Both the position numbers and the translations under genes were made by a program. From an uncultured Prevotella sp. (GTDB taxonomy: Bacteria > Bacteroidota > Bacteroidia > Bacteroidales > Bacteroidaceae): 29,549 nucleotides of DNA. This document shows, piece after piece, positions 7,374-16,977 of the stretch (positions are counted from its first letter, which is position 1; each line of letters starts with the position of its first letter). The notes under the pieces were generated by a model. It was not told the DNA's origin. It made no database searches and saw only the letters and a program-made list of their open reading frames with translations. The stretch covers positions 1 through 29,549 of the forward strand of contig CALFGU010000031.1 of the NCBI GenBank assembly GCA_937877685.1. The letters are read 5' to 3'.

Positions 7374-10300
7374 ATGAATTACATAAAGTATCTCTTAACC
7401 CTCGCATTGTGCTGTGCCTTTACAGCAGTCATGGCACAAAAGAGAATTTCGGGTCATGTATGGAGCGAACTCGACGGACCCGTGATTATGGCGAATGTTG
7501 TTGAGTTGGACAAAACAAACCGTGTGGTTTCAGCAACTCAAACAGACGCAAGTGGTAACTTTAGTTTGACAATTAAGAATCCTGCGAATACTTTGCAAGT
7601 TTCTTACATTGGTTATGCAACTCGTAAGTTGCCCATAGGTGACACTTCTACTTTCAAAGTAGAATTGAAGGATAACTCAATGATGGGTGAAGCTCAGGTT
7701 GTTGGTACACGTAAAGTGAAAACTAACGGTTTGACAATTCCTGAACGCGAAATCTCTGTAGCGCAACAGTCATTGAACATGGACGAAATGGCAGGTCTCT
7801 CTTTCGAAACTGCTGGTGAAGCGCTTCAAGGTCAGATTGCAGGTCTTGACATCGTTCAAAACTCTGGTAACCTTGGTGCTGGTACTTCAATGCGCCTCCG
7901 TGGTGTGACTTCTATCAATGGTTCTTCAGAACCTCTTATCGTTGTGGACGGTTATCCTCTTGAAGACTACAATCGTGATGACTTTGACGCAAACAACATG
8001 GACGAAGAAAAGTTTGCAACTCTTCTCCAGGTTAACCCCGAAGATATTCAGAGCATTAACGTATTGAAGGATGCTTCTGCAACAGCAATTTGGGGTTCAC
8101 GCGGTTCTAACGGTGTAATCGAAATTAAGACACGTCGTGGTTCTCGTGGTAAGACAAAGGTTAACTTCAGCTATCGTTTCTCTGGTAACTGGCAGCCCGA
8201 AGGCATGAAGATGCTTAATGGTGACGGCTACACAATGATGTTGAAGGAAGCATACTTTAATCCTAAGCAAAGTGACGTGGCTTCTGGTATCGTAGAAATT
8301 TCTTATCTCCAGAGTCACCCCGCTTACTATGCAAACTACAACAAGAACACAGACTGGATTGATGAAGTTACACAGTTTGGTCAGACTCACAACTACGGTG
8401 TAAATATCTCTGGTGGTGGTGATAAGGCAACTTTCCGTGTTTCTGCATCTTACGACCATGAAACAGGTTCTATCATCAAGCAGCAACTTGACCGTTTCAC
8501 TACACGTTTGGCTTTGGACTATTGGGTGTCTGACCGCATCAAGTTCTCTTCTAACTTTGCGTTGGCTTACACAAATAACCAAAAGAACTATAACGGTATC
8601 TTAGGTAGCGCTTACCAGGCAATGCCTAACATGGCTGTTTATCGTAACGAATATGATAAGATAACTCAGTCTTATTATCAGACAGGTGATTACTATATTA
8701 TGCCTCCTGCAGCAGGTGCTGCTGGTTTGGTAGATAATGGTTCTAACCTTACTTCTTATTATCTTAGCGACATGGTAAGCAATGGTAACCCCGTTGCAAC
8801 TGCTAATGAAGCTTGGGCTACTACTTCTACCTACACTATCACTCCTTCATTCTCAATTGAATACAAACTCTTGGGTAAGGATGATGAGTCTACTCAGTTG
8901 GACTATACAGGTGAAGTACACATGAATGCGAATACGCAGACAGACAACTCTTACTATCCCCACACTTTGACTTCTGAAAACTGGAGTAGTGGTATTGACA
9001 AGACTTCAAACAGTGACTCTAAGAACTTTAGCTTCACAACTCGTCACTCTTTGGTATTCAAGCCTTTCTTCTACGATGATAGACATTCGTTCCAGTTGAT
9101 GGTTCGTGGTGAAATGGGTTCAAGTGAAGGTACTAACCAGAATCTTTCTTCATCAGGTATTAGTGGCGGTATTACTGACCCCACAGTTCCTGGTTATCTT
9201 ACTGGTTCTTCTTCAGGTACTTGGATGGGACACACAATGTCAGGTATTGCTAGTATGCACTACTCATTCGGTTCTAAGTATTCATTGAGTGCTACCCTCC
9301 GTGCCGACGGTTCTACAAAGTTCGGTTCTGGTAACAAGTGGGGTTTCTTCCCTGGTGTTTCTGCACGTTGGAACATCTCTGACGAACGCTTCTTCGAACC
9401 TCTCCGTGGTGTTATCAGCATGCTTTCATTCCGTCCAGGTTGGGGTATCGTAGGTAACTGTAGCTTCGGTGAAGGTCTTATCTATAACAAGTATGGTGCT
9501 TCAGGTTCTTATAACGGTGTTCAGGGTATTGCTCCTACTAACCTCCGTTTGACAGAAATCCGTTGGGAAAAGACACAGTCTTGGAACATTGGTGCTGACT
9601 TACACCTCTTCGATGGTCTCTTCAAGTTAGACTTCAATGCTTATAAGAAGAAGACTACAGACCTTTTGAACTACGGTGTTCGCATTCCCTCTTCTACAGG
9701 TTTCAGCAACTTGAGCTCTGCTAACGTAGGTTCAATGGAAAATGAAGGTTGGGAATTGTACATCAACACTAAGGACGTGTTCAAGGTAGGTAAGTTCCAC
9801 ATGAACTTCCGTGTGAACTTCGCACAGAACGTGAACACAATCACAGAAATGGATGCTAACGTGTTGGCAGCAGCTAATGCTGACTACAATTACAACAACC
9901 ATACTTACGTAAAGCGCGTACAGATTGGTCACGCTCTCGGTGGTATCTACGGTTTCCGTTACAAGGGTGTTTACGCTTATGACTATGACCACAACGGTTA
10001 CTTCCTTGATCAGTCAAAGAACGAATACTACGATGCTAAGGGTAACGTAAATACTGCAGCTGCAACAGGTAAGACAGCTCCTATCGCTCGCGATGCTGAA
10101 GGTAATGTTATTTACGACAAGCGTGGTAATCCTCTCCCCATCTACTTCAACTATGGTGGTAGAAACTATCAGTTCCAGGGTGGTGACGTGATTTACGAAG
10201 ATATTAACCATGACGGTAATATTGACGAACTTGATATTGTTTACCTCGGTGGTTCTAACCCCGACATCAATGGTGGTTTCGGTATTGACTTCACTTATGG

Positions 10301-10757
10301 TCGTTGGCGCTTGAAGACAAACTTCAACTTCCGTATTGGTAACAAGATTTTGAACATGGCACGTCTCTATGCTGAAGACATGCGTACAAACAAGAACCAG
10401 TGTGCTTCTGTTGCTCACCGCTGGCGTAAGAATGGTGACGTAACTGACATTCCTCGTGCGATGAACGCTTCTGCAGGTACTTCTTACAATGCATTGGTAA
10501 GTGACCGTTACGTAGAACCTGGTGACTTCCTCCGCTTCCAGTATATGCAGATTTCTTACAGTGTTGATCCTGCTAAGTTGAAGAAGTATGGTTTGAGCCA
10601 GTTGAACATTGCTGCTTCTGGTAACAACCTCATCTTCTGGACTAAGTATTCAGGTACTGACCCTGAACACTCTGCAGGTGGTTGGAATCCTTGTGTCGAT
10701 AGTTCACAAACACCCCGTTCTCGCTCATTCACATTCAGCTTGAACTTTGGTTTCTAA
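7374..10757 (+). CDS. SusC/RagA-family TonB-linked outer membrane protein (copy 1)
   Basis: An 1127-residue TonB-dependent outer-membrane channel. In order it has a signal peptide ending at VMAQ (about 1-22), a carboxypeptidase-D regulatory-like domain (about 24-100, with SGNFSLTI and VSYIGYATRKL), and a plug domain (about 125-260). The plug carries the family hallmarks MRLRGVTSING, PLIVVDGYPLED, PEDIQSINVLKDASATAIWG and GSNGVIEIKTRRG. A beta-barrel follows, ending in the aromatic terminus FSLNFGF. The barrel includes a calcium-loop-like segment DINHDGNIDELD typical of SusC. SusC proteins import ligands captured by their SusD lid using TonB energy. The gene lies 12 nt after the FAS1 lipoprotein and 74 nt before its SusD, with a hairpin in between. 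Glycine is written mostly as GGT and lysine mostly as AAG, suggesting high expression. Confidence 0.97.
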   Translation: MNYIKYLLTLALCCAFTAVMAQKRISGHVWSELDGPVIMANVVELDKTNRVVSATQTDASGNFSLTIKNPANTLQVSYIGYATRKLPIGDTSTFKVELKDNSMMGEAQVVGTRKVKTNGLTIPEREISVAQQSLNMDEMAGLSFETAGEALQGQIAGLDIVQNSGNLGAGTSMRLRGVTSINGSSEPLIVVDGYPLEDYNRDDFDANNMDEEKFATLLQVNPEDIQSINVLKDASATAIWGSRGSNGVIEIKTRRGSRGKTKVNFSYRFSGNWQPEGMKMLNGDGYTMMLKEAYFNPKQSDVASGIVEISYLQSHPAYYANYNKNTDWIDEVTQFGQTHNYGVNISGGGDKATFRVSASYDHETGSIIKQQLDRFTTRLALDYWVSDRIKFSSNFALAYTNNQKNYNGILGSAYQAMPNMAVYRNEYDKITQSYYQTGDYYIMPPAAGAAGLVDNGSNLTSYYLSDMVSNGNPVATANEAWATTSTYTITPSFSIEYKLLGKDDESTQLDYTGEVHMNANTQTDNSYYPHTLTSENWSSGIDKTSNSDSKNFSFTTRHSLVFKPFFYDDRHSFQLMVRGEMGSSEGTNQNLSSSGISGGITDPTVPGYLTGSSSGTWMGHTMSGIASMHYSFGSKYSLSATLRADGSTKFGSGNKWGFFPGVSARWNISDERFFEPLRGVISMLSFRPGWGIVGNCSFGEGLIYNKYGASGSYNGVQGIAPTNLRLTEIRWEKTQSWNIGADLHLFDGLFKLDFNAYKKKTTDLLNYGVRIPSSTGFSNLSSANVGSMENEGWELYINTKDVFKVGKFHMNFRVNFAQNVNTITEMDANVLAAANADYNYNNHTYVKRVQIGHALGGIYGFRYKGVYAYDYDHNGYFLDQSKNEYYDAKGNVNTAAATGKTAPIARDAEGNVIYDKRGNPLPIYFNYGGRNYQFQGGDVIYEDINHDGNIDELDIVYLGGSNPDINGGFGIDFTYGRWRLKTNFNFRIGNKILNMARLYAEDMRTNKNQCASVAHRWRKNGDVTDIPRAMNASAGTSYNALVSDRYVEPGDFLRFQYMQISYSVDPAKLKKYGLSQLNIAASGNNLIFWTKYSGTDPEHSAGGWNPCVDSSQTPRSRSFTFSLNFGF

Positions 10758-10773
10758 AAAGTTAAAAGTTTAA

Positions 10774-10803
10774 CGGTGGGCAACCCCTTGTGGGTTGCTA
10801 CCG
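10774..10803 (+). promoter_or_regulatory. Intercistronic hairpin between SusC1 and SusD1
   Basis: GCAACCC (10780-10786) pairs perfectly with GGGTTGC (10792-10798) around a 5-nt loop. CGGT (10774-10777) and ACCG (10800-10803) extend the stem past a small bulge. No T-run follows, so it is more likely an RNA-processing or stability element than a terminator. Confidence 0.6.
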
Positions 10804-10831
10804 CAGACTTTCACAATTAACTTATACTACA

Positions 10832-12697
10832 ATGAAAATTACAAATATTTTCTCAAAACTTTTTCTTGCCGGAGGTTTGATGTTGACAGCGGGGATTACG
10901 TCATGTGATGACTATCTCACCGTGTTGCCTACAGACCAAATTACAGAAGAAGACTTCTGGAATGACAAGAATGACTTGGATAACGTGCGTGCAGCGGCGT
11001 ATGCCAAGATGATTTCCGGTGGCGTAATCGACCGCATGTTCTTGTGGGGTGAGGTTCGTTCAGACAACTTGAAGCTCAACAACTTGAGTCGCACAGATAT
11101 TATGTACTTACAGGAAGGGGTTTTGCAACCCACTGAAGGCATGTTTGACTGGGCTGAATTCTATACAGGTATTAATTATTGTAATAAGGTATTAGAATAT
11201 GGTGAGAAGATGGTAGCTGACGGTCGTGACCCCAGCTTCTCTCAGTCTGACTGGAATCCCCTTAAGGCTGAAATGCTTGCGCTCCGCTCACTCTATTATT
11301 TCCACCTTGTTCGCGCATATCGTGATGTGCCTTTCGTTGTTGAATCTATCTCAACTGACGCAGAAGCAAAGCGCGCAAACACTCCCCAGACTAAGGGTGT
11401 TGTAATTCTTGACTCACTTCTCGTAGATTTGGAAGCAACTGTAGATAAGGCTGCTGAAAACTATGGTTCAGTGACGAATAATAAGGGTCGCTTCGGTAAG
11501 CGTAGCATTCACGCGCTCATGGCAGATATGTACTTGTGGCGCAGTTGCTTGCTCCGTTCTTCAAATGCAAAGGGTGACAGTATTGCTGATGCAAGCAATC
11601 AAATCACTCACTGCTTGAACAAGGCGATTGAACACGCTGACTATGTTTTAGACGATATTCAGAAAGAATATGATGAAGATCAGGCTGAGAATCCAACAAC
11701 TTCAACTGTGAAGAAGGATCACCTCACAATTGATTGGCTCACTGTTCCTGAAAACTATAGCATGACAGACGTAGTGAACTCAACCATCTTTGGTGTGAAG
11801 AATGCCACTTACGAGTCAGTGTTTGAATTGCAATTTGACGGTACGAATAATAAGACTAGCACTATTGGTAATTACCTCTCTTCTTACGGAACTACATTGT
11901 CAACAGGTCCCCTCGTTGCAGGTAATATCTTGATTTCAGGTCTTTCATCTTTTGAATCTGAAAAGGGGTTTGGTAAGGCTGACAACCGTCTTCTTTCTTC
12001 AATCATGTATGACCCCGATAACAATACGGGTGCATATCCTGTTGTAAAGAATGTGGCACGTGACATCATGTATAACAACCGTGAAGACATGACTGAAGGT
12101 GCAGAATATCAGTACCGCAAGAGTGCAGATATGGATGCTAACTGGCCCGTATATCGCGCTTCAGACATTATGTTGATTAAGGCAGAAGCTATTGCACGCT
12201 TACATTCAGGCGTAACAATTGCTAATTCAGATGCTAATTCTGACGGTGCTACAAATCGCTCTGACGTCACAGATGCTAACCAACTTCTCGTGATGGAAGG
12301 TTATGACCTTGTTAACGCTTTGTTCAAGCGCAGTAACCCCACTCTTAAGAATCCTGATGAAGGTGAAACTGTAGACAATATGAGTCAGCGTCTTACTGTA
12401 AACTACCCCTTGGGTCAGTCTGGTTCAACGCTTCTCACTCTTGTCTATAACGAACGTCAGCGTGAATTCGTTGGTGAAGGCAAGCGCTGGTATGACCTCG
12501 TTCGTCAGGCAGAATATGAAAACTCAACAGCAAATGTGTTGTCTTCTCACATGGCTGCAACAAACATTGTTAAGAATCGCTTGAAGCAACTCTATTCAAT
12601 GTATAATCCTGTTTATGCTGAAGAAATGAAGATTGCAGGTGTTGAGAATGGTGGTGCTTTAGTGCAAAATCCTGTTTGGGAACGTTACAGTAAGTAA
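10832..12697 (+). CDS. RagB/SusD-family nutrient uptake lipoprotein (copy 1)
   Basis: A 621-residue surface lipoprotein with the lipobox GITSC (Cys25) followed by DDYL. The N-terminal signature DDYLTVLPTDQITEEDFW is typical of SusD. Helical TPR-like segments include EMLALRSLYYFHLVRAYRDVPFV. The C-terminal region contains NERQREFVGEGKRWYDLVRQ, the conserved family motif. SusD proteins bind the ligand at the surface and cap the SusC barrel. The start is the ATG at 10832; an in-frame GTG at 10790 lies inside the intercistronic hairpin and would precede no signal peptide. It pairs with the SusC immediately upstream. The ligand is unknown, as no enzyme genes are linked. Confidence 0.95.
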   Translation: MKITNIFSKLFLAGGLMLTAGITSCDDYLTVLPTDQITEEDFWNDKNDLDNVRAAAYAKMISGGVIDRMFLWGEVRSDNLKLNNLSRTDIMYLQEGVLQPTEGMFDWAEFYTGINYCNKVLEYGEKMVADGRDPSFSQSDWNPLKAEMLALRSLYYFHLVRAYRDVPFVVESISTDAEAKRANTPQTKGVVILDSLLVDLEATVDKAAENYGSVTNNKGRFGKRSIHALMADMYLWRSCLLRSSNAKGDSIADASNQITHCLNKAIEHADYVLDDIQKEYDEDQAENPTTSTVKKDHLTIDWLTVPENYSMTDVVNSTIFGVKNATYESVFELQFDGTNNKTSTIGNYLSSYGTTLSTGPLVAGNILISGLSSFESEKGFGKADNRLLSSIMYDPDNNTGAYPVVKNVARDIMYNNREDMTEGAEYQYRKSADMDANWPVYRASDIMLIKAEAIARLHSGVTIANSDANSDGATNRSDVTDANQLLVMEGYDLVNALFKRSNPTLKNPDEGETVDNMSQRLTVNYPLGQSGSTLLTLVYNERQREFVGEGKRWYDLVRQAEYENSTANVLSSHMAATNIVKNRLKQLYSMYNPVYAEEMKIAGVENGGALVQNPVWERYSK

Positions 12698-12708
12698 ACT
12701 GAAATGGG

Positions 12709-12814
12709 AATACGGTAAATTAAACCAATAAGAATGGTCACATTATTACATAAAATTCAAATACATTGTAATATTGTTTCAATTTTAATAGTTATTGTTT
12801 TGACTTACCGTATT
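12709..12814 (+). promoter_or_regulatory. Distant 10-bp inverted repeat in the SusD1-FAS1 gap
   Basis: AATACGGTAA (12709-12718) is perfectly complementary to TTACCGTATT (12805-12814). The 86-nt AT-rich interior contains its own weak complementarity (ATTACA with TGTAAT). The pair encloses most of the 137-nt gap between SusD1 and the second FAS1 gene, and would form a long cruciform or RNA stem. No consensus promoter is seen inside. Confidence 0.5.
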
Positions 12815-12834
12815 ACCTTCACAAACGCTTGAAA

Positions 12835-15021
12835 ATGAAGATTATGAATACATCTTTTTTCTTTAACAAGAACCTTGCGAAGGTTGCACTTATGGCCTTT
12901 TGTGCTACTGCAACATTCACAATCAGTAGTTGTGAAGAAGAAATCGACTCCTCAAACTTTGCGATTAAGAAGGAGCAGACACTTGCCGACATTCTTGATG
13001 AAGACAAGAACCTCTCGCTCGCTCGTGACCTTTTTAAGCGCGTACGTCTTGGTAAGGCCGATGGTTCTTCTATCTACAGTGTACTTTCTGCGCGCGGTAA
13101 TTACACCGCTTTCGTTCCCGATAATGTTGCCATTGAGAATTATCTCAAGAAACTTAAGGTAAATGACATTAACGAACTCACAGACGAACAGGCGCAGTTG
13201 GTGGCTTACAGTTGTGTGATTGACAATGGCGACCAAGACGCTTATGAATCAACACAGTTCCCCATCAGTGCAACGTTTAACTTGTCCAATCTCTTTGACC
13301 GTCTGTTGACTTGTGAAGAAATTGATGATACTGTAAAACGTGTGAAGTATGATGAACTTACCAACATGCCTGAAATGGTTGATGGTGACACTGTTTACAC
13401 GTATTATCCCATTTATCACAAGATTGACCGTGCGTCATGCGTTATGATTGCTGACCGTGAAGCGTCTAACGGTATGCTCCACGTGGTTAGTGAAGTTATC
13501 GCTCCTACTGCCGACCGCGTTCCCGAAGTTATTGAGAATGCAAGCAACATGAAGATTATGTCACGCTTGCTTCAAGAAACGGGCATTTCTTCGCTCCTTC
13601 TTGACGAACGCGATGCAGAATATGAATTAACTTCACGCGAAGAAAAGATCAACATCCCTGGCGTAGGTGATGCATCAATTCCCTTGAAGCGTTACATCAA
13701 GTTCACTGGTTTTGTTGAAACTGACTCCATCTATCACAGCAAGGGTGTTCCTGCGCTTGACTTGGACGAAGACGGCAACATCCTTAACTGGGACGAAGTG
13801 CTCGAGGCAGTTAAGCAGATTCCTGAAATCGTAACTGCGTATGGTGTAGCAGATGACAATTTGAAGGATCCTAACAATGCACTTTATAAGTTTGTGCAAT
13901 ATCACTTCATCCATGGTCAATTAGCCCCTGGTAAGATGGTGATGCACTGTAACGAATTCCGTTATGACTATGGTGCAGATGCTAAGAATCCTCAGATGTT
14001 GAAAATGCCTATTGACGTTTGGGATTACTATACAACCGTAGGCGAAACACGTCACCTCTTGAAGATTCTTCAGAAGGGTGATGCTGGTAATGCGGGTGCA
14101 GGACATCCTATTTACATCAATCATTTCTGTACATATCAGAATGGTTTCAAGGATAATTATGACGTAGAAACAGTTCTTGACGAAGGTGTCGAAGTTTACG
14201 AAACACAAGCTCTCGACCCCAGTAATGGTTATGTTTATCCCATCAGCGATATTCTCGTGTTCGGTCAGAAGCAACGCATGGATATGGGTAAGGAACGACT
14301 CAGAATTGACTTTACAACAGTTCTTCATGAATTGACTTCTAACAACTTCCGTGGAGGTGACTACATGCACTTCCCCAAGGTGAATGATCAGCGTACGTAT
14401 TTTGATAACTTGGTTCGTGCAACAACCGATACTAAGGTGTCTTACCTCCATGTTGCTTACTCAAAGGTAGGTGGTTCTTGGAAGGACTTTGAAGGTGATG
14501 AATTCATGGTGACAGGTCTTTATGACTTTACCATCAAGTTGCCTCCTGTTCCCGTAGCTAATGAATACGAAGTGCGTATTTATGCTTCTCACAACACCCT
14601 CCGTGGTATGGCACAGATGTATTTCGGTACAGACCCCGACCGTTTGCAACCTGCAGGTCTTCCTTACGATATGCGTCAGTCTTGTCAAAACAATCCTGCA
14701 ATTCCTTGGGTTCTCGATGATCCCGATGATATTCAGACGAACATTGAAAACGACAAGAACTTGCGTAACCAAGGTTACTTGAAGGCACCTAATATCATTA
14801 CGTCTTCTGGTTCTAAGGGAGAAGAAACTATCCGTGACGCCAGTCCTGCAACTCCTGGTCTCCGCCGTATTGTTACACGTCAGCGCATGGAACCCGGTAC
14901 AACTTATTACTTGCGTTACAAGTCTGCGCTCAAGAAACTTGACGCTCAGTTGTATGTTGACTTCATTGAAATCGTTCCGAAGGAAGTTTACAACGGCGCA
15001 GAAGTGGAAGATATTTGGTAA
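12835..15021 (+). CDS. FAS1 (fasciclin) domain surface lipoprotein
   Basis: A roughly 728-residue lipoprotein with the lipobox TISSC (Cys33) followed by EEEID. Two fasciclin-like repeats are visible: about 50-225, with GNYTAFVPDNVAIENYL and NGMLHVVSEVIAP, and about 228-478, with ALYKFVQYHF and NGYVYPISDILVF. A C-terminal beta-rich domain (about 480-728) contains YDFTIKLPPVPVANEYEVRI and ends with LYVDFIEIVPK. This tail resembles the C-terminus of the next gene, so the two proteins share the order FAS1-FAS1-beta domain. The start is the ATG at 12835; 12844 is also possible. The beta domain may be a ligand- or carbohydrate-binding sandwich, but I cannot name a family with confidence. The block context suggests an accessory surface binder for the Sus transporters. 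Confidence 0.82.
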   Translation: MKIMNTSFFFNKNLAKVALMAFCATATFTISSCEEEIDSSNFAIKKEQTLADILDEDKNLSLARDLFKRVRLGKADGSSIYSVLSARGNYTAFVPDNVAIENYLKKLKVNDINELTDEQAQLVAYSCVIDNGDQDAYESTQFPISATFNLSNLFDRLLTCEEIDDTVKRVKYDELTNMPEMVDGDTVYTYYPIYHKIDRASCVMIADREASNGMLHVVSEVIAPTADRVPEVIENASNMKIMSRLLQETGISSLLLDERDAEYELTSREEKINIPGVGDASIPLKRYIKFTGFVETDSIYHSKGVPALDLDEDGNILNWDEVLEAVKQIPEIVTAYGVADDNLKDPNNALYKFVQYHFIHGQLAPGKMVMHCNEFRYDYGADAKNPQMLKMPIDVWDYYTTVGETRHLLKILQKGDAGNAGAGHPIYINHFCTYQNGFKDNYDVETVLDEGVEVYETQALDPSNGYVYPISDILVFGQKQRMDMGKERLRIDFTTVLHELTSNNFRGGDYMHFPKVNDQRTYFDNLVRATTDTKVSYLHVAYSKVGGSWKDFEGDEFMVTGLYDFTIKLPPVPVANEYEVRIYASHNTLRGMAQMYFGTDPDRLQPAGLPYDMRQSCQNNPAIPWVLDDPDDIQTNIENDKNLRNQGYLKAPNIITSSGSKGEETIRDASPATPGLRRIVTRQRMEPGTTYYLRYKSALKKLDAQLYVDFIEIVPKEVYNGAEVEDIW

Positions 15022-15030
15022 AAATAGTTA

Positions 15031-15080
15031 GGAAGAAGGAGCGCATCCTTCCGTCCGTGAAGGATGTGACTTCTTTCTCC
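15031..15080 (+). promoter_or_regulatory. Intercistronic hairpin between the second and third FAS1 genes
   Basis: GCATCCTTC (15043-15051) pairs with GAAGGATGT (15059-15067, one G-U) around a 7-nt loop. Outer purine-rich (15031-15040) and pyrimidine-rich (15070-15080) arms extend the stem imperfectly. It is followed by a short run of T (TTTTTT near 15090), so partial termination is possible. Confidence 0.55.
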
Positions 15081-15115
15081 ATTTAAACTTTTTTGAATTA
15101 AACAAGAACAATAGT

Positions 15116-16948
15116 ATGAATAATTCATATAAAAACTGGTTCAAAGGAGGTCTGCTTAGCATTGTTGCCGTAATGGGAATGGCTGCATGTTCTGACGATC
15201 ATTACGACATCGTTGTAACCGGCGAAACAGAAGGCAAAACCTTGTGGGAGAATATTCAGGCAAATGAATCTCTTTCTGACTTTGCAAGTATCTTGAGTGA
15301 AACTTCTTATCTCAAGAACGACATGGACTATCCCACTGACAAGGCTAAGATTAGTTATGCAGATTATCTTAACTCTTCACAAGCATTAACAGTATGGGCT
15401 CCCGTAAACGGAAGTTTTGACGCAGCAGCAATGTTGGAAGAGTTAGCAGAAATCAAAGCACTTTATGCTTCAGATCGTAAAGCTGCAACAAAGGCTGAGT
15501 ACGTCTTTGCTTCACAATTCTTAGGTCAACACATCGCACGTTTTAACCACGAATCTCAAGCAGAAGGAAAGGAAGTGCGCATGTTGAATGCAAAGTACGT
15601 TATGTATGATGCTACTGCAAAAACTTTTGACGGAGTTGCTTTCGAAGAAGGTCAAACTTCAAAACCCTCTTCAAATGGTACACTCCACGTATTGAGTGCT
15701 CCTTCAAAGTATGCTTATAACATCTTTGACTATTTGGCAGCCTTGCCTCAGTTCTCTAAGGTGTATGGTGTGCTCAGCAGTCCTGAGTTTGACATCACTT
15801 CGTTTGCTCCAGGCGCTTCTACAGAAGGTGCAATGAATAACGAAGGTAAGATGGAGTATGTTGACTCTGTATATAGTAACTACAACACGCTCTTGAGTGA
15901 AGCTCGTGCTGAAATCAAGAATGAAGACTCTCTTTATGTAGCAGTTATTCCAACAGATGACGCTTATGAAGCAGCTTTAGAAAATGCTAAGAAGCTCTTC
16001 AACTATAAGAATTCTTATAACTACAACTGGTCAAACACAAATTCCGATTGGGGCTTCTCAGGTAATGAAGCGCTTAAGTTTACTGAAGAACAGATTGACT
16101 CGTTAAAGACACTCAATGCTCAGAAATTACTCTTCTCTGCGATGTACTTCACTCCCTCAACAATGGGTGATAACGTAAATCGTAACGACGACAATTCTAT
16201 CATTGACTACTGCTTGTATAACGACTCTGTTAATACCACAAACTTCTTGACTATCTATAATAGTAATAAGGGTGGTAAGAATCCTCTCTTCTTAGGTAAG
16301 GATAATGCAGATGTTGAACCTCTCAAAGCATCAAATGGTCTCATCTTTGCAGTTGACAGTTACAACATGGACGTTGCTTACTCTTACCTCAAGAGACAGG
16401 AACTCAACGTCAATGTCCTTGCACAATCTAATGCATATTACGAAAATGTTTCATTAGGAAACTACCGTAATGATAGTATCATTGACCCCTATGAAGTAAA
16501 GAACTTTACACGTGTTGAAGTACAGTCAACAGGTAAGGCTATGGACTTCACTGTAAACCTTCCCTCGTTGAAGAGTGGTTCTTATAAGGTTTATGCTATT
16601 CTCGTTCCTACTGCATATCACACACTTTATGAAGAAGGTTTGGTAAACAACAAGGGTGTCCCCTATGTTGAAAACTTGACCTTTGATGTAACAGTGCTTG
16701 ATGACGCATCTAAGGCTGGTACGAAAATAGGTGAAGCAAAGGGTATCACTGCTCCTAGCGACCGTGTTGAGAAGGTTGTCCTTTTTGAAAAGTTGGATCT
16801 TGAGTACTCTTATGATGGTCTTCCCAGTGGAATTAATTCATTCCCCCGTTTGAAGTTCTCAATGTCAAGTCGTCAGACAGGTAGTGCTGGATCGCCCAAG
16901 TGTATGGCAATGAATATTTATAAAATTATTATTGAGCCCTACAGATAA
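15116..16948 (+). CDS. FAS1 (fasciclin) domain surface lipoprotein
   Basis: A 610-residue lipoprotein with the lipobox GMAAC (Cys25) followed by SDDHYD, a good Bacteroidetes surface-export signal. Two fasciclin-like repeats are inferred: about 35-200, with LTVWAPVNGSFDAAAM and NGTLHVLSAPSKYA, and about 205-425, with LYVAVIPTDDAYEAAL and NGLIFAVDSYNM. The C-terminal domain (about 455-610) contains MDFTVNLPSLKSGSYKVYA and ends with NIYKIIIEPYR. It parallels the tail of the preceding FAS1 protein. The gene sits 29 nt before the second SusC gene, mirroring the tight FAS1-SusC junction at the start of the block. It is likely the dedicated partner of that transporter. Function beyond surface binding is inference. 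Confidence 0.82.
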   Translation: MNNSYKNWFKGGLLSIVAVMGMAACSDDHYDIVVTGETEGKTLWENIQANESLSDFASILSETSYLKNDMDYPTDKAKISYADYLNSSQALTVWAPVNGSFDAAAMLEELAEIKALYASDRKAATKAEYVFASQFLGQHIARFNHESQAEGKEVRMLNAKYVMYDATAKTFDGVAFEEGQTSKPSSNGTLHVLSAPSKYAYNIFDYLAALPQFSKVYGVLSSPEFDITSFAPGASTEGAMNNEGKMEYVDSVYSNYNTLLSEARAEIKNEDSLYVAVIPTDDAYEAALENAKKLFNYKNSYNYNWSNTNSDWGFSGNEALKFTEEQIDSLKTLNAQKLLFSAMYFTPSTMGDNVNRNDDNSIIDYCLYNDSVNTTNFLTIYNSNKGGKNPLFLGKDNADVEPLKASNGLIFAVDSYNMDVAYSYLKRQELNVNVLAQSNAYYENVSLGNYRNDSIIDPYEVKNFTRVEVQSTGKAMDFTVNLPSLKSGSYKVYAILVPTAYHTLYEEGLVNNKGVPYVENLTFDVTVLDDASKAGTKIGEAKGITAPSDRVEKVVLFEKLDLEYSYDGLPSGINSFPRLKFSMSSRQTGSAGSPKCMAMNIYKIIIEPYR

Positions 16949-16977
16949 GACAGTACAAACGAAAAAAAGCTGAAGAA

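Noticed and set aside
8097..8582. Minus-strand open frame of 161 codons inside SusC1
   Set aside because: It is antisense to conserved SusC sequence; the composition reflects the codon bias of the opposite strand.
13921..14451. Minus-strand open frame of 176 codons inside the second FAS1 gene
   Set aside because: It is antisense to a clear lipoprotein gene, rich in Val, Thr, Ile and Cys from reversed biased codons, and has no recognisable motif.
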